From contig NC_079244.1 of NCBI RefSeq assembly GCF_028009165.1, forward strand, positions 1,302,001-1,366,000: 64,000 bases of DNA, given 5' to 3'. Both the position numbers and the translations under genes were made by a program. This stretch comes from Akanthomyces muscarius. Its lineage: Eukaryota; Ascomycota; Sordariomycetes; Hypocreales; Cordycipitaceae. The notes beneath the pieces were generated by a model. That model saw nothing but the letters and a program-made list of their open reading frames with translations. It had not been told where the DNA came from and did no database searches. Shown one piece after another: positions 22,602 to 33,153 of the stretch (the first letter of the stretch is position 1; every line of letters starts with the position of its first letter).

Positions 22602-23126
22602 ATGGCTCCCGCAGACATCAATCTCAGCCAGACACGACGCTGGCTCGCCAAGCTGCACACCACCGATCTACCGCCGCCTCCGTCTGCCTCGAGCGAATCA
22701 TCCATGCACAGCAGTAGCGGCAGCGCCGACGACGGTTCCTCTCGCGCGCTTTCTCCTTCCACCAGCGGCATCGGCTCGAATACAAGCTCACACACTACAA
22801 CGAGTCCGCTGACGGAAGCCCGCGCCAGGAGCCTGCAGCGGCTCTGTGAGATTAGCAGCGGCGATGCACGGAACGCGGAAGCCGTCTCCGCGAGCGGTGC
22901 CAATGAGCGCTACGCGCCGGGCAACATCAACTACATAAGGACGGAGCCGAGCCGCGGTTGCTCGGCTGCGCCGGCGGGGGAGGATGGACAAGGAGCGTCG
23001 TCAGTGTCGCCGACGAAGAGAGGGTCGAGCTGGGCGCGCAGAAAGTCGTCGGGGCAGTCGCTAGAGGAGCTCGAGGGAGGCTCCTCCCTGCGGCGGTTCT
23101 CGCTGTCGAAGTTCAAGCTGCATTAG
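22602..23126 (+). CDS. Small serine-rich hypothetical protein
   Basis: Single-exon ORF of 174 aa starting at ATG 22602 after a run of TCA trinucleotides. Composition is dominated by Ser, with Gly, Ala and Arg, and no folded domain is obvious. The N-terminal MAPADINLSQTRRWLAKLH looks like a short helix, and the C-terminus is basic (LRRFSLSKFKLH) with several RxxS-type sites, such as RRKSS, that could be kinase targets. No signal peptide or TM segment is present. I do not recognise it. The long open frame with ordinary codon use suggests a real, disordered protein, but expression evidence would be needed. Confidence 0.6.
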   Translation: MAPADINLSQTRRWLAKLHTTDLPPPPSASSESSMHSSSGSADDGSSRALSPSTSGIGSNTSSHTTTSPLTEARARSLQRLCEISSGDARNAEAVSASGANERYAPGNINYIRTEPSRGCSAAPAGEDGQGASSVSPTKRGSSWARRKSSGQSLEELEGGSSLRRFSLSKFKLH

Positions 23127-24131
23127 TAATTGCAGAATGGGCGTTTGATTGCGTGTGCTCTTTGGATTGGGGTGTTGCATGGTTGTGAAGAGGAATATCC
23201 ATCCACTGGCGTTTAATCGGGATGACTTTTTTAAAACTTGTTTCTTCTTTTCTTTGGGCGTCATTTTTCTTTGGGCTCCATTCATTCAGACTGTACACTT
23301 TAATGTATAATGATTATTGGCTTTGTTGCAAAAGAATCACACACATGCAATCACTTGCACTTTGAGAAACGTCCCCGCTCAAGCAACCCTGCCAAAACAA
23401 CAGTCAATGAACCCGCTGCCAGAAGCTGCGGCCATTATTGTCTTCAGGGTCGCGTTACACATTTTTTTTTTAGATTTTAAAATCTCGTTTCTGCTCAGAG
23501 CTTTTCCGTTGTCAGCATGTTGGCCGAGCCAGGACGTGGCACAACCTTCAGAGACGCACCCACCATCTAGGAGTGGCACTGAAAGTCCAAAGGTGGCAGG
23601 GACATGGATTTGCACATACCAAGGCTGAAAGATCGATAACTTGTTCATGTTTATCGGTTCTACGCAAGGTGCTGTTGCAGTAAAAATAAAAATAAAACTC
23701 TGTACTACGCAAGATGGCCAGCAGTTCTCGCATTGGCAGCTTTCCAATCTACGCTTCACATTGCACCACACATCATCAACCTCAAGACAGACATCTTTGT
23801 CGGTTGTCTAGAAATATCTCCAGTTCTGCCGTTTTGCAACAACGCGCCTCAACCAGGAGGGGTCCCATGTAACACCAAGTATCCCATACAAAAACGCAAA
23901 ATATACACACAAAAAAAAGCAAACGCCATTCCCAATGGTATCATTGCAGTGGCCAGGAGACTTTCCGTCTCTCTTTCACGCCACTGCACTAGTAAAAGCC
24001 CCCAAAAAATCCCATCCCAAGTAAAAACAACGCCAAGATACCCAAATGATGTGGAGGCAGTAGGCATCCGTCCATGCACGCAAAACAAGAAAAGAAAGCT
24101 CAAAATAAATACAAAGCAGAGAATGGTAGAA
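23127..24131. other. Convergent intergenic region
   Basis: About 1 kb of AT-rich sequence between the plus-strand Ser-rich gene and the minus-strand WD40 gene, presumably both 3' UTRs. Nothing else was identified. Confidence 0.45.
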
Positions 24132-27100
24132 TCACGGTGAAGATGATGTGTTGGAGCTGCTGTCGGCACTGCCACGGCGCTCTTCGGTTTGGTTGTCCGT
24201 CTCTCGGTCCTTGGAAGGTGTGGTAAGTCGTAGTTTCTCGTCCAGCAAGGTGACGAGTCGTTCGGAATACTGGTCCAACAGTCCACTGAGGACAGTCTCG
24301 TTCATGGCTTTGCTGCGAATTGCACGATCGCCTAGCGCCGCTGCTGTCAGACGAAGTTCCTGGTCGAGCTCTGTCAAGCATTCGGCAGTAATCGGTTCTG
24401 CAGAAGAGAGTTTGCGCCTGTAAGCACGCAATGTGCGGCAGGCTTGCTCGGTGGCTGTGTTCAACGTGTTTTGGGCCCTTAAGTTTGTCGCAGACGACTT
24501 TTTGCGCGCAGTCACGCTCATTGCTGGTAGCGAAGGTCGACGGCTGACACGGCCCTTTGGGCTGGGTGGTGGACTAGCTCCCTGGCTTTCAGAAGGCCGA
24601 CGCCTTGATGGCGTGCTTTCGATGATTGTGCTGTTACTTTGACCACTCATTGTCCCGGTTGGCGTCTTCATATTCAGGCGTGAGCTGCGGCGCGGTAGAG
24701 TGCGAGACGGCGATCTTTGTCGGCTATTGCTCGAAGGAGTTGGACGCTGAAATTCGGCAAGCTCTGCTCTCGAGAGGACCTTTCTCAGTGTGGGCCGGCC
24801 ATTGATACCAGAATCTTTTGCAGGTGACGGATCACGGCTCATGGATCTCGGTGAGCACTCGGTGAAATCCAAGAGCCAAATCATGATGGTGCCGTCTGAC
24901 GCAGCACTGACCACCTTCTTTGAGCCATCGTCATCTTCCACAATGCACACACCGTTGATCGCCTCAGTGTGCCCCCATTCGCGGTCGAGGAAGGACCCTG
25001 ATCGCGCATCGTACAATCGAATCGATTTGTCAGTGTTGGAAGTTCCCAAAATGAGGTCAAGATCTCGAGCCGGCCAGTTGCCCAGGGTTAAGCCATCCAG
25101 CACAGCAGACTCGACGCCGCCTTCGTCTGTGCACTTGAAGCAAGAGACTTGTCGACCAGTGAATAAATCAAATTGGAAAACAGATCGGTCCAGCAGCGAA
25201 ATGTAGATGCTGCGGCGGTCAGGCCCCATAAGCAGGCTGGTGGGTGATGCTTTGAGAGATATGACTTTGGAGGGTATGGCTGCGATGACGTCGGGTTCGC
25301 CATCACGGGTGACCAGGTCGTGGATCTGGAGAGACCGGTCCAGTGAACAAGTGATGACTCTGTCATCCGACGGAAGCAATACTTGGACAACTCTTGCATT
25401 GAATTCCAGCGTTTGAAAGTGTTCAATCTGCCCACTTGACAGTTGGTGGAAGAGCTGTACCGTCCTGTCACGGCCGCAGCTCGCAACGATAAATTTGTTA
25501 GGGGTCTCACACACGCTGATGCCAACACAGTGCATAGAGTGCGCTTTGGTGTCAAGGAGCAGCTCCTTAGTATCAACGTCAAATATTTTAAGTATACCCA
25601 AGCGATCTCCAACGATGAGCTGCTTGCCATTGCGCAATGTTTCAACGCAAGTGACTTGGTTGCTGAGGCCCATTTCTGAGTCAATTTCAACCGCATCAAT
25701 AGGGACATCAACCGACATTTTTTGTCGGCCTTCTGTATCCCAAAAGGTCACATTTCCTGAGCCGGACCAGGTGATGAATGAAGCATCGGGTTTGTTGGGG
25801 CGGCGAAGAGGTTGCACTCCATTGATGGATTCGCCATGGCTGGGAATGGGAATGTGGGCAATCGCGTCCTGCTTTTGGCCCGGCAAATGATTGTGGGACC
25901 AAATGTCAATGGACTGTTTCGAGTCGATTGTGACGAGATTATCGTTAAGGAAGCCAAGGGCGAGTACTCCTGTAGGTGCGGTTGCTGTGGTCAAGATGCA
26001 ATTCTCGCTGCCTCCGTCCATGACGGCTGGTACATCCAAGGTGGCAAAAGAGCCGTCTTTACCTCCAACATAGGCGACATCACCTCGTATGGTAATGGTT
26101 GTAATAGCAAAGTTCAATGTGACTGACTTGACAAGCTTCATTTGTCTGTCGTCATCATCCATGATGCAGACATCGCCGGCCTCAGTGCATACAAGGAGTC
26201 GGTTTCCATCCACGGCGGCGCAGGTGAAGGTAGCATCAAGTAGACCACCGAGCAGCACATTGCGGCCGGGTAGGGTCTTTTGGGAAGATGTTGGAGTAGA
26301 CGGAGCAGAGTCATTAAATTGCCGACTCTTTGTCGGAGATGAAGGCCCGTCCTCGATCCTCCAAATCTTGACATGGCGCACTCCGAGTGTAATGAGGTTG
26401 CTCCCCATCCATGTCATGTGTCGTATATATGAAGTGCATCGATTCTGTTGGAATAATCTCGTTTGCCCGGTGCGAGGGTCTACCCTCCAGATGTAGAGAA
26501 AGCCATCATTGGCGGCACCTAATGAGGCAAGGTAGCGGGAGTCTGCCGACCAAGCTACGGCGTTTACTCCAAACGTGTGTTCGCTTATGGAGACTAGCGG
26601 TACATCAGACGATGCTTCTTGGAGGTTGAAGATAAGGACGCGAGGGGCATAGCCAGTCTCGCCTACGGCGAGAAACTTGCCATCTCGGCTGAGGGCAACG
26701 CAGGTGGCGGCCTTGATCCTTTCTCTGCTAGTCCAGGTTTTGGAGGAGGGGGAGTCGGACCAATCGAGTGAGCCGTATATAGAGTCTCGGCTGGCTGGGG
26801 CGACCCGGCCGCGGCTGTCGTTCGCCTTGGGAGTGGCTATGGTCGGTGTACTCGAAGTATTCTGCATCGTGGTCACGGCATTGTGGATAGGGACGGCGGC
26901 CGGTCGAGCCCGGTAGAAGCGCTGGTTGTAGTTTCCATTTTCGACGTTGGCCACGACGACAGCACCCCCCGCGACATATGCAAAGGAAGAATTGACTGCG
27001 TCGAAACCGGTTTGCGAACGGCAAGTGGTGCCGACGACTCTCCGCAAGGAGAGCCAGGATTCTTGCTGGCGGCCGCGCATTGGGGATCTCGAGGGACGTC

Positions 27101-27164
27101 CAAGATAGGGCGAGTTGGACGGGGTCAGCTTCAGCCGACTGTTGGATGGCGTAACAGCAGCCAT
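24132..27164 (-). CDS. WD40 protein related to MABP1/WDR62
   Basis: Single exon, 1010 aa from ATG at 27164; the open frame runs further upstream only from a non-ATG codon. After a Ser/Pro-rich N-terminus the protein starts WLSLRRVVGTTCRSQTGFD, then AYVAGGAVVVANVENG, the opening seen in MABP1/WDR62 proteins. Many WD40 units follow to about residue 700, for example CVALSRDGKFLAVGE, VNAVAWSADSRYLASLG and VVSAASDGTIMIWLLD. The C-terminal 300 residues are Ser/Arg/Pro-rich with a helical stretch near the end. Animal relatives are JNK-pathway scaffolds at centrosomes and spindles. The fungal role is not known to me, so the call is family-level only. Two beta-propellers are likely. Confidence 0.8.
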   Translation of the reverse strand: MAAVTPSNSRLKLTPSNSPYLGRPSRSPMRGRQQESWLSLRRVVGTTCRSQTGFDAVNSSFAYVAGGAVVVANVENGNYNQRFYRARPAAVPIHNAVTTMQNTSSTPTIATPKANDSRGRVAPASRDSIYGSLDWSDSPSSKTWTSRERIKAATCVALSRDGKFLAVGETGYAPRVLIFNLQEASSDVPLVSISEHTFGVNAVAWSADSRYLASLGAANDGFLYIWRVDPRTGQTRLFQQNRCTSYIRHMTWMGSNLITLGVRHVKIWRIEDGPSSPTKSRQFNDSAPSTPTSSQKTLPGRNVLLGGLLDATFTCAAVDGNRLLVCTEAGDVCIMDDDDRQMKLVKSVTLNFAITTITIRGDVAYVGGKDGSFATLDVPAVMDGGSENCILTTATAPTGVLALGFLNDNLVTIDSKQSIDIWSHNHLPGQKQDAIAHIPIPSHGESINGVQPLRRPNKPDASFITWSGSGNVTFWDTEGRQKMSVDVPIDAVEIDSEMGLSNQVTCVETLRNGKQLIVGDRLGILKIFDVDTKELLLDTKAHSMHCVGISVCETPNKFIVASCGRDRTVQLFHQLSSGQIEHFQTLEFNARVVQVLLPSDDRVITCSLDRSLQIHDLVTRDGEPDVIAAIPSKVISLKASPTSLLMGPDRRSIYISLLDRSVFQFDLFTGRQVSCFKCTDEGGVESAVLDGLTLGNWPARDLDLILGTSNTDKSIRLYDARSGSFLDREWGHTEAINGVCIVEDDDGSKKVVSAASDGTIMIWLLDFTECSPRSMSRDPSPAKDSGINGRPTLRKVLSRAELAEFQRPTPSSNSRQRSPSRTLPRRSSRLNMKTPTGTMSGQSNSTIIESTPSRRRPSESQGASPPPSPKGRVSRRPSLPAMSVTARKKSSATNLRAQNTLNTATEQACRTLRAYRRKLSSAEPITAECLTELDQELRLTAAALGDRAIRSKAMNETVLSGLLDQYSERLVTLLDEKLRLTTPSKDRETDNQTEERRGSADSSSNTSSSP

Positions 27165-28996
27165 TTTGTAGCCATTGACTCGGGGAGAGGGAAATGGCCG
27201 TTGCAAGGGTCGAGTCTCTTTGTCGGCGGGTCGTCGATCAGTGTGGCAGGTTCGGTATCTCAGGCAACAAATAAAGGGTTCGAAGGGAGGCAATCAAGAA
27301 TAGAGGGTCGTATGTACGTCAATGTCTAAGTGCAGGCGGTGTCGTGCGTATATAGGACAGTCGAAGAACTGAGACTGGCGTCAGAATCTGAACCAAGTCC
27401 TGGGGAGACGAGACGACTTACAAAAAGGTCGAGGATAGAGGGGACGAAAATGAAGAAAAACAGAACAGAATCCCGGAGTAGAGAATGGTTTTTAGAGGAG
27501 AAAAAGAGTGGCAGGTGTACGGGAAGAAGCCAACCGCGTACAGAATTGGCGACGAGGGCCGAGAATTTGTTGTGTTGGCGAGAAGTGCGTGGCTCCTCGG
27601 ACGAGTGTTGCGCAGCGGAGGTGTAGGTATTGGGGGATTGGGGAAGCTTGACTGCTTTCCTTCTACGGCCAGACAGCAAGGGAAAAAAAAATACAGCGCC
27701 TGACGGGAGCTTGGGGAGCTGTTGTGGGGGTTCGGGGCAGCTGTTACCCACTGAACGCTCGCCGAGATGCGTGAAGCCCGCTGTGATGTGCGCTAAAAGC
27801 TTGCCTGAAGAACCCACTGACCCCGGCCCGTTTGCACATTTTTCTCTCTTTGGCGGGGGTTTCGCCGAGCGCGTCCGCCGCAGGCGTTCCGCGTCCCTGG
27901 CTTTGGTCACCCCGACGCTGTGGCTGCTGCTAAATTAGCCCGTTGCCCCCCTGAGTTACCCGGTCGCCCACCATGACCCCTGTTGCCGGGGCACCCAACA
28001 AGGACATTGTGCCACGACAGTCGCAGAGGCTGAAGCTCAAAGCACGCCCGACAACGGCTTCTTTTCTTTTTCTCCGCCTGGAGCCCTGTATGAAACATTC
28101 TGCATCAAAACCATCTCAATCGTGTTTGCTCGTTTTCCCAACAGCTGCAACCACTTTATGAGGCGACAGAGCCCTCCAACGGTCGTCCCAACGTCACTGG
28201 TAGTACTGTTCTCTTCAATCACGTCCGCTACTGTCACATTACATGCAGGCACCGCCCACTCTGACGAAAAGATAGTGGCGCGCGAAGACACCATTGGCAC
28301 CATCATCCATGGCTCGGCACCAAAGTTAAATTGCATCCGCAGGGGAGCCTGGCGCCCAACTCGATCCGATTCGGCATCAACAGTCCAATGCCTTTGCTAG
28401 CGCAGGGAGCACCGACCAGGTAGAAAATGAGGATTCGCAGCCATCCCCGGCGCTTTGGCGTGTAGAGTGTTTCCTCTTATCACTTCGGCACTGCTCCCGC
28501 CAGCTGCAATGCGATGCGCCACCGAATGACCTCGTGCTAGTAATTTACATCCTTGCGCATATAAGAGCGGCCCAAGGTGGACTATTGCCCCAATCGTCAG
28601 CTAGCCATGCAAGATCGTGCACGTACCAGCAAACTACCACATTTCGCGCGACGCGTTACTCGGTCGCTGTCCAAAATACGGGTGGGAGTACGGATAGTAG
28701 CTCAACTAACACAAGTAGCCGCTGAATATCAATATGCAGCATCGTGCAGTAATATCCAATCCGTTCTCGAACGCGATGGAGCCGGAGCTCGCAGTAATAA
28801 AGGTGCAACTCACCTACTATTCTCCCAATAGGCCCAGCAAAGCAATGTGCTGCGTAAAGTATTAAAAATCACGCTGTAGATCTGTCAGATTAAGAAAAAG
28901 ATGGAATGAAAAAAGACCAAAAATAACGACTTGCTCATGCATCAACCGAGTCGATGCATGGGCGCAGGCGAAAGCCTGTAAAAGACGATAGTGTTG
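27165..28996. other. Intergenic region upstream of the WD40 gene, up to tRNA-Gln
   Basis: About 1.8 kb. The part next to 27164 is the WD40 promoter and leader; a purine-rich (plus-strand) stretch spans about 27430-27500. No ORF is convincing. Confidence 0.45.
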
Positions 28997-29081
28997 AGCC
29001 TCATATGAGATTCGAACTCATGCTTTTGGAAAGATGGGTTTTAATCAAAATCCAACGTCGTAACCCCTAGACTAATGAGGC
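28997..29081 (-). tRNA. tRNA-Gln(UUG) with a 13-nt intron
   Basis: The minus strand folds as a tRNA. Acceptor GCCTCAT pairs with ATGAGGC and is followed by discriminator U. The D arm is GTCTAGGGGTTACGAC, the anticodon stem is TTGGA/TCCAA and the T arm is ATGAG-TTCGAAT-CTCAT. The anticodon loop begins TT-TTG-A, giving UUG (glutamine), and a 13-nt intron follows position 37; the mature tRNA is 72 nt. The U discriminator and TTTTGAT-type loop match yeast tRNA-Gln. It lies about 210 bp from the recombinase-like relic. Confidence 0.85.
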
Positions 29082-29293
29082 GTGGTATTTCTTGGGGCCT
29101 TTAGCGCACTAAATTGTTTTATCAACTCTAGCCACCAGTCATGTGGGTCGCTGCGTCTAGTCTGGGGCTTGAGCTTGTAGGCGGACACACAGGCTTATTA
29201 GCAAAACTCCAGCACCAAGCAGAAAGGATTGTTACAGGAACACGAACTGGGATAGAATACGGTCAGCCGCGGCCACGTAATAGTCTACTCGGT

Positions 29294-30430
29294 TCATGCT
29301 TGCCCAAGACTGTACCCAGCACCGTTGACGTTGGTATCGTCTTTCAAACTGTTACGTTGCAAGATGTGTAATATATCCTGTAGAGGATCATATATTGAAA
29401 ATGCAACAAAAAAAAGACGCGCATTGAATGCAAAGTAGATAATTGAGAGCAATAGTTTCTTTGCTTTGAAACACTTGTGAACAAGCTCAAGACTGCGTTT
29501 AGGGCTGATGAGCAATTTCAGGGCAGTTCTGGCAGCCCAGAAATCTTGCAACAGGCCTCCAATGTAGGCTTCTGTATTGCCGGACGATACGGAGTATGGG
29601 CTATGCCCTAGACCAACCTCTGCGAGCTTAACAGCGCTGGCACCTAATCCCACAGACAAATGTGCATATTCCAGTGCAGCCCCGTGCCGGATATCGTGCG
29701 ATGATACCGTTGCTAGCGTGCCAGCCAAGTTGGCCGCTTGTTGCAGTGTCGTGGAAGTGGTATTGAGGGTCGAGAACTCCGTTGCAATAAGCGACATGCT
29801 GCGACTAGTCTTGCAAATAACGGGCCTTTCCGCGCAGTCCCACGCCACCTGTTTGTGCGAGCGTTCTCTGAGGCTGGCGCGAAGTTCTTTCCAGGAGCGC
29901 TCTTTGATCTGATCGCCCCTGTATGGAGGGCGAATGCTAGTAGGAACCTCACTGGGCAGGGGCAGTTGGTCTCTTGATCCGTAAACTCTGTAGCTGGTGT
30001 AGACTTGCACTATCGGGGTTATTTCTTGAAAGGCACAAGCTTTGATGAAACATTGGAGGAAGCATGGGTACTTACAAGTGACCTCTTCGAAACGCGGTGT
30101 GGATGCTCGCCGCCAGGAGCTGCTCATGGCCCTCGCGGTTCACTAATACAATGGTAACATCTCGCCAGTAAAGGCTTGATACAGGTACGCACGGTGTAGT
30201 TCTCCAGCGCGACCTGCTGTCATACCTTGAAGTAGTAAAAATAGGGCCTTGAGGATAAGCACATCCGAATTGTACGTGCCATTCTCGATTCCATCGGCTA
30301 ACATCATGCGGATGATGGCATGCAAGTGTTGGGTTGTGACCCATTGCTCCTCAGAGCGACGCTCTTTTGTGATTACTCCATTGCTGGTAAGCTTTAGGAG
30401 TATATCACCTACCAGATAGGTTAGCTTCAT
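29294..30430 (-). pseudogene. Decayed tyrosine-recombinase-like gene
   Basis: The reading is split over three minus-strand frames. The upstream part (30430-30143) contains LLLQGMTAGRAGELHR, resembling recombinase box I with its catalytic Arg (near 30200-30220). The sequence then shifts frame at about 30165 into SLYWRDVTIVLVNREGHE. After a GTAAGT donor at 30075 the third part contains SSHDIRHGAALEYAHL (HxxR box, 29681-29700), LGHS and NTEAYIGG, a plausible nucleophile Tyr. The order Arg, HxxR, H/W, Tyr is that of tyrosine recombinases, which in fungi include Crypton-type elements and Starship captains. The frameshift and the absence of a clear start suggest a dead copy. Family assignment is tentative. 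Confidence 0.45.
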
Positions 30431-31239
30431 ATACCATCACGTTTAGGGTATATGCTCTTACCCAGACAAATTCTGTTAAAAATTGTCAAGATGCACTGGC
30501 ACCCGCACTGCTGGTTTCTAAAACGCCGAGTGCCTGCCACAGACCACCGACCCGATGCTTCCCAGGCGACGGGATTAATGTGCCACTTATGGACTGGTTG
30601 ATACACTCCAACGGATTTGAGAGATATGATGAAGATGAAGGAAGGTATGAGAAATGAGGAAGAAAATTTCCGCTCTTTTTTTTGTCCGGACCAGCTGCAA
30701 ACGCCGCCACTTGCAGCTGGCGAGTGCAAGCGCTGCCGCTGGCACTCGGTACCCAGGTGAATCCATGGTGAGCGAGACATTTGCAGCATGCGGGCGCATC
30801 TTCACATTTTTAGAGAAGCCCCCGCAGTTGTGTGATTTTAGGATTTAGTCCTTTCACATACCAGATTCACATCATATGACTTCTTCAGCTGAGAAAAGGG
30901 ATATTTTCGTAGCCCTGTCGGTGTCATAAGTCTGTCCTGTGGTGCATGAGGCACCTCTCCCCGACACGGTGCGCTCACTTTACATCCGACTTACACAGCG
31001 CAGAAGTAGACTCTATCAAAAGAGCATTGGTGGTAACGCTCAATCGTAGAAAATGATTGTGATACAATGCTTTATTAGCTATAGTCAATTTGTCACGTAA
31101 ATTCATTTGCTCCTTCTCTGGGTGACCATCCTCGTCCAAATCAACCCCAGGTATTTTTTTCCTTTCATTTGTTTCACTGCTGGTTCGTTCATCTTTATTT
31201 CGTCCCATTATTCTTGTTTTTGGTTGTATTATATATCAT
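30431..31239. other. Interval between recombinase relic and aldehyde dehydrogenase
   Basis: About 0.8 kb, moderately AT-rich. Minus-strand fragments near 30486-30789 could be further pieces of the recombinase relic (upstream coding sequence), but show no diagnostic motif. The part nearest 31240 is the 3' side of the aldehyde dehydrogenase gene. Confidence 0.35.
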
Positions 31240-33153
31240 TTAACCAAACAGAGGACCACCGAGGCGGACAGCGACGGATTTTGTCTGGAGGTAGTTGTCG
31301 AGAGCGGCCTCGCCCAATTCGCGGCCGATGCCAGACTCCTTGAAGCCGCCAAACGGAATCTACATTGAGGGTTAGTTTCGAACGGTTATAGACTTTTAGG
31401 GGGGTATTTACACTGTGGTGAAGCATGTTATACTGTGCGCAATCGTTAGCTTTTGTTATTTCTGAACGTTTTGAAACGATTGGGACGATGTGTAGGAGTT
31501 GAAGTAGCGTGTCGCGCGGTTGGGGGCGTATTCGCAACAACCCAAAAATCGTCACGACGGGTTTGTTGGGAATATTGGTAAAAATAGAGCTTAGGGTGAA
31601 GCTCAAAATGGGAATGAAAGACTTACGCAGTTGACCCAGACGGTGCCGGCCTTGAGGGCGTTGCTGACGCGGATGCTGGTGTTGAGGTCCTTGGTGTGGA
31701 CGGCAGCGGCGAGACCGTAGGTGGTCTCGTTGCCGAGCTTGATGGCCTCCTCCTCGGTGGAGAACTTGGAGATGGAGCAGACGGGGCCGAAGATCTCCTC
31801 CTGCATGATCTTCATGTCGGAGCGGACGTTGGAGAAGATGGTGGGCTGGATGAAGTAGCCCTTGTCGCCGTGGCGCTCGCCGCCGGTCTCGATCTTGGCG
31901 CCCTCCTCCTTGCCGGACTGGATGTAGCTCATGATGCGGTCGTACTGCAGCTTGCTGACCTGGGGACCCTGGAAGGTCTTCTCGTCAAAGGGGTCGCCGA
32001 CGGCGTTGGCGGCCGCGCGCTTCTTGAAGGCCTCGAGGAACTTGTCGTAGACGCCCTCCTGGACGAAGATGCGGGTGCCGGCGCAGCAGCACTGGCCGTG
32101 GTTGAAGTAGATGCCAAAGTTGACCCAGGAGATGGCGGACTCGATGTCGGCGTCGTTGAAGACAATGTTGGGGGACTTGCCGCCGAGCTCGAGGGTGACC
32201 TTCTTGAGGTTGGAAGAGGCAGCAGCCTTGAGAATGGTGCGGCCGACGAGGGTAGAGCCGGTGAAGGCGACCTTGTCAACGTCCATGTGGGAAGAGATGG
32301 CGGCACCGGCGGTCTTGCCGAAACCGGAGATCAGGTTGAAGACACCAGCGGGGAAGCCGGCCTCCTTGACGAACTGAGCAAAGACGAGGGCAGAGAGGGG
32401 GGTCTGCTCCGCAGTCTTCATGACAATGGTGTTGCCAGTGGCCAGAGCAGGACCAATCTTCCACGAGAGCATGAGAAGAGGGAAGTTCCAGGGAATAATC
32501 TGACCGCAGACACCAAGCTACACTGGCGGTTAGTATCTCGACTCATTTTGTTCAGCTTGGGCTTATACATACAGGCTCCTTCTTGATGTAGTGGAACATG
32601 TCGGGGGAGACATCAGCGGTCTTGCCGGTGATCTTGTCAGACCAGCCGGCGTAGTAGCGGATGCAGCCAACGACGGCGCCGACATCACCCTTGGCCATGG
32701 TGATGGACTTGCCGTTGTCGAGAGACTCGACGGCGGCGAGGAGGTCGGTGTTCTTCTCAACAATGTCGGCGAGCTTGTTCAGGAGCCTGCTGCGGTCGTG
32801 GGGTGTGGTCTCCTTCCAGGTGGTGTTGAAGGCCTTGCGGGCGGCGGCGACGGCGATGTCGACATCCTTCTCGGTGGCCTCGCAGACAGAGGTAATGACC
32901 TCTTCGGTGGAGGGGTTGATGACTTCAAACTTTTGCTTGTCGACACCCTCAACCCATTCGTTGTTAATGAACCTAGTCGTGGGGGCAAAAGAGAGTCGTG
33001 TTAGTCAAGGTAATCATGAGAGGGGGTGGGTGAGTGTAAGCGCGAGGCCGAACCGGGCGTGCGGAGGGATCAACACGGGAAAAAGACATACAGGCCAATC
33101 GGCTGGTCGTAGTTGCCAGTCACAGGCGTAGAGAGCTGCACGGTCAAAGTCAT
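31240..33153 (-). CDS. Aldehyde dehydrogenase, NAD(P)+-dependent
   Basis: Five exons: 33153-33092, 32972-32573, 32517-31627, 31432-31412 and 31359-31240, giving exactly 497 aa, typical for the class 1/2 ALDH family. All junctions are in phase with good donors (GTATGT, GTATGT, GTAAGT, GTAAAT). Diagnostic motifs are [14 protein letters not shown], the cofactor-binding GSTLVGR, the catalytic Glu in [18 protein letters not shown] with Cys297-299 (the middle Cys is the expected nucleophile), EEIFGPV, and the C-terminal [16 protein letters not shown]. It oxidises aldehydes to acids, probably acetaldehyde in the cytosol, since no targeting sequence is evident ([13 protein letters not shown]). Exon 4 is only 21 nt (YNMLHHS). 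The upstream region is CT-rich on the coding strand. Confidence 0.96.

Noticed and set aside
31696..32586. 296-codon plus-strand frame over the aldehyde dehydrogenase
   Set aside because: Antisense shadow of the ALDH exons; composition is Gly/Leu/Asp-rich without domains.
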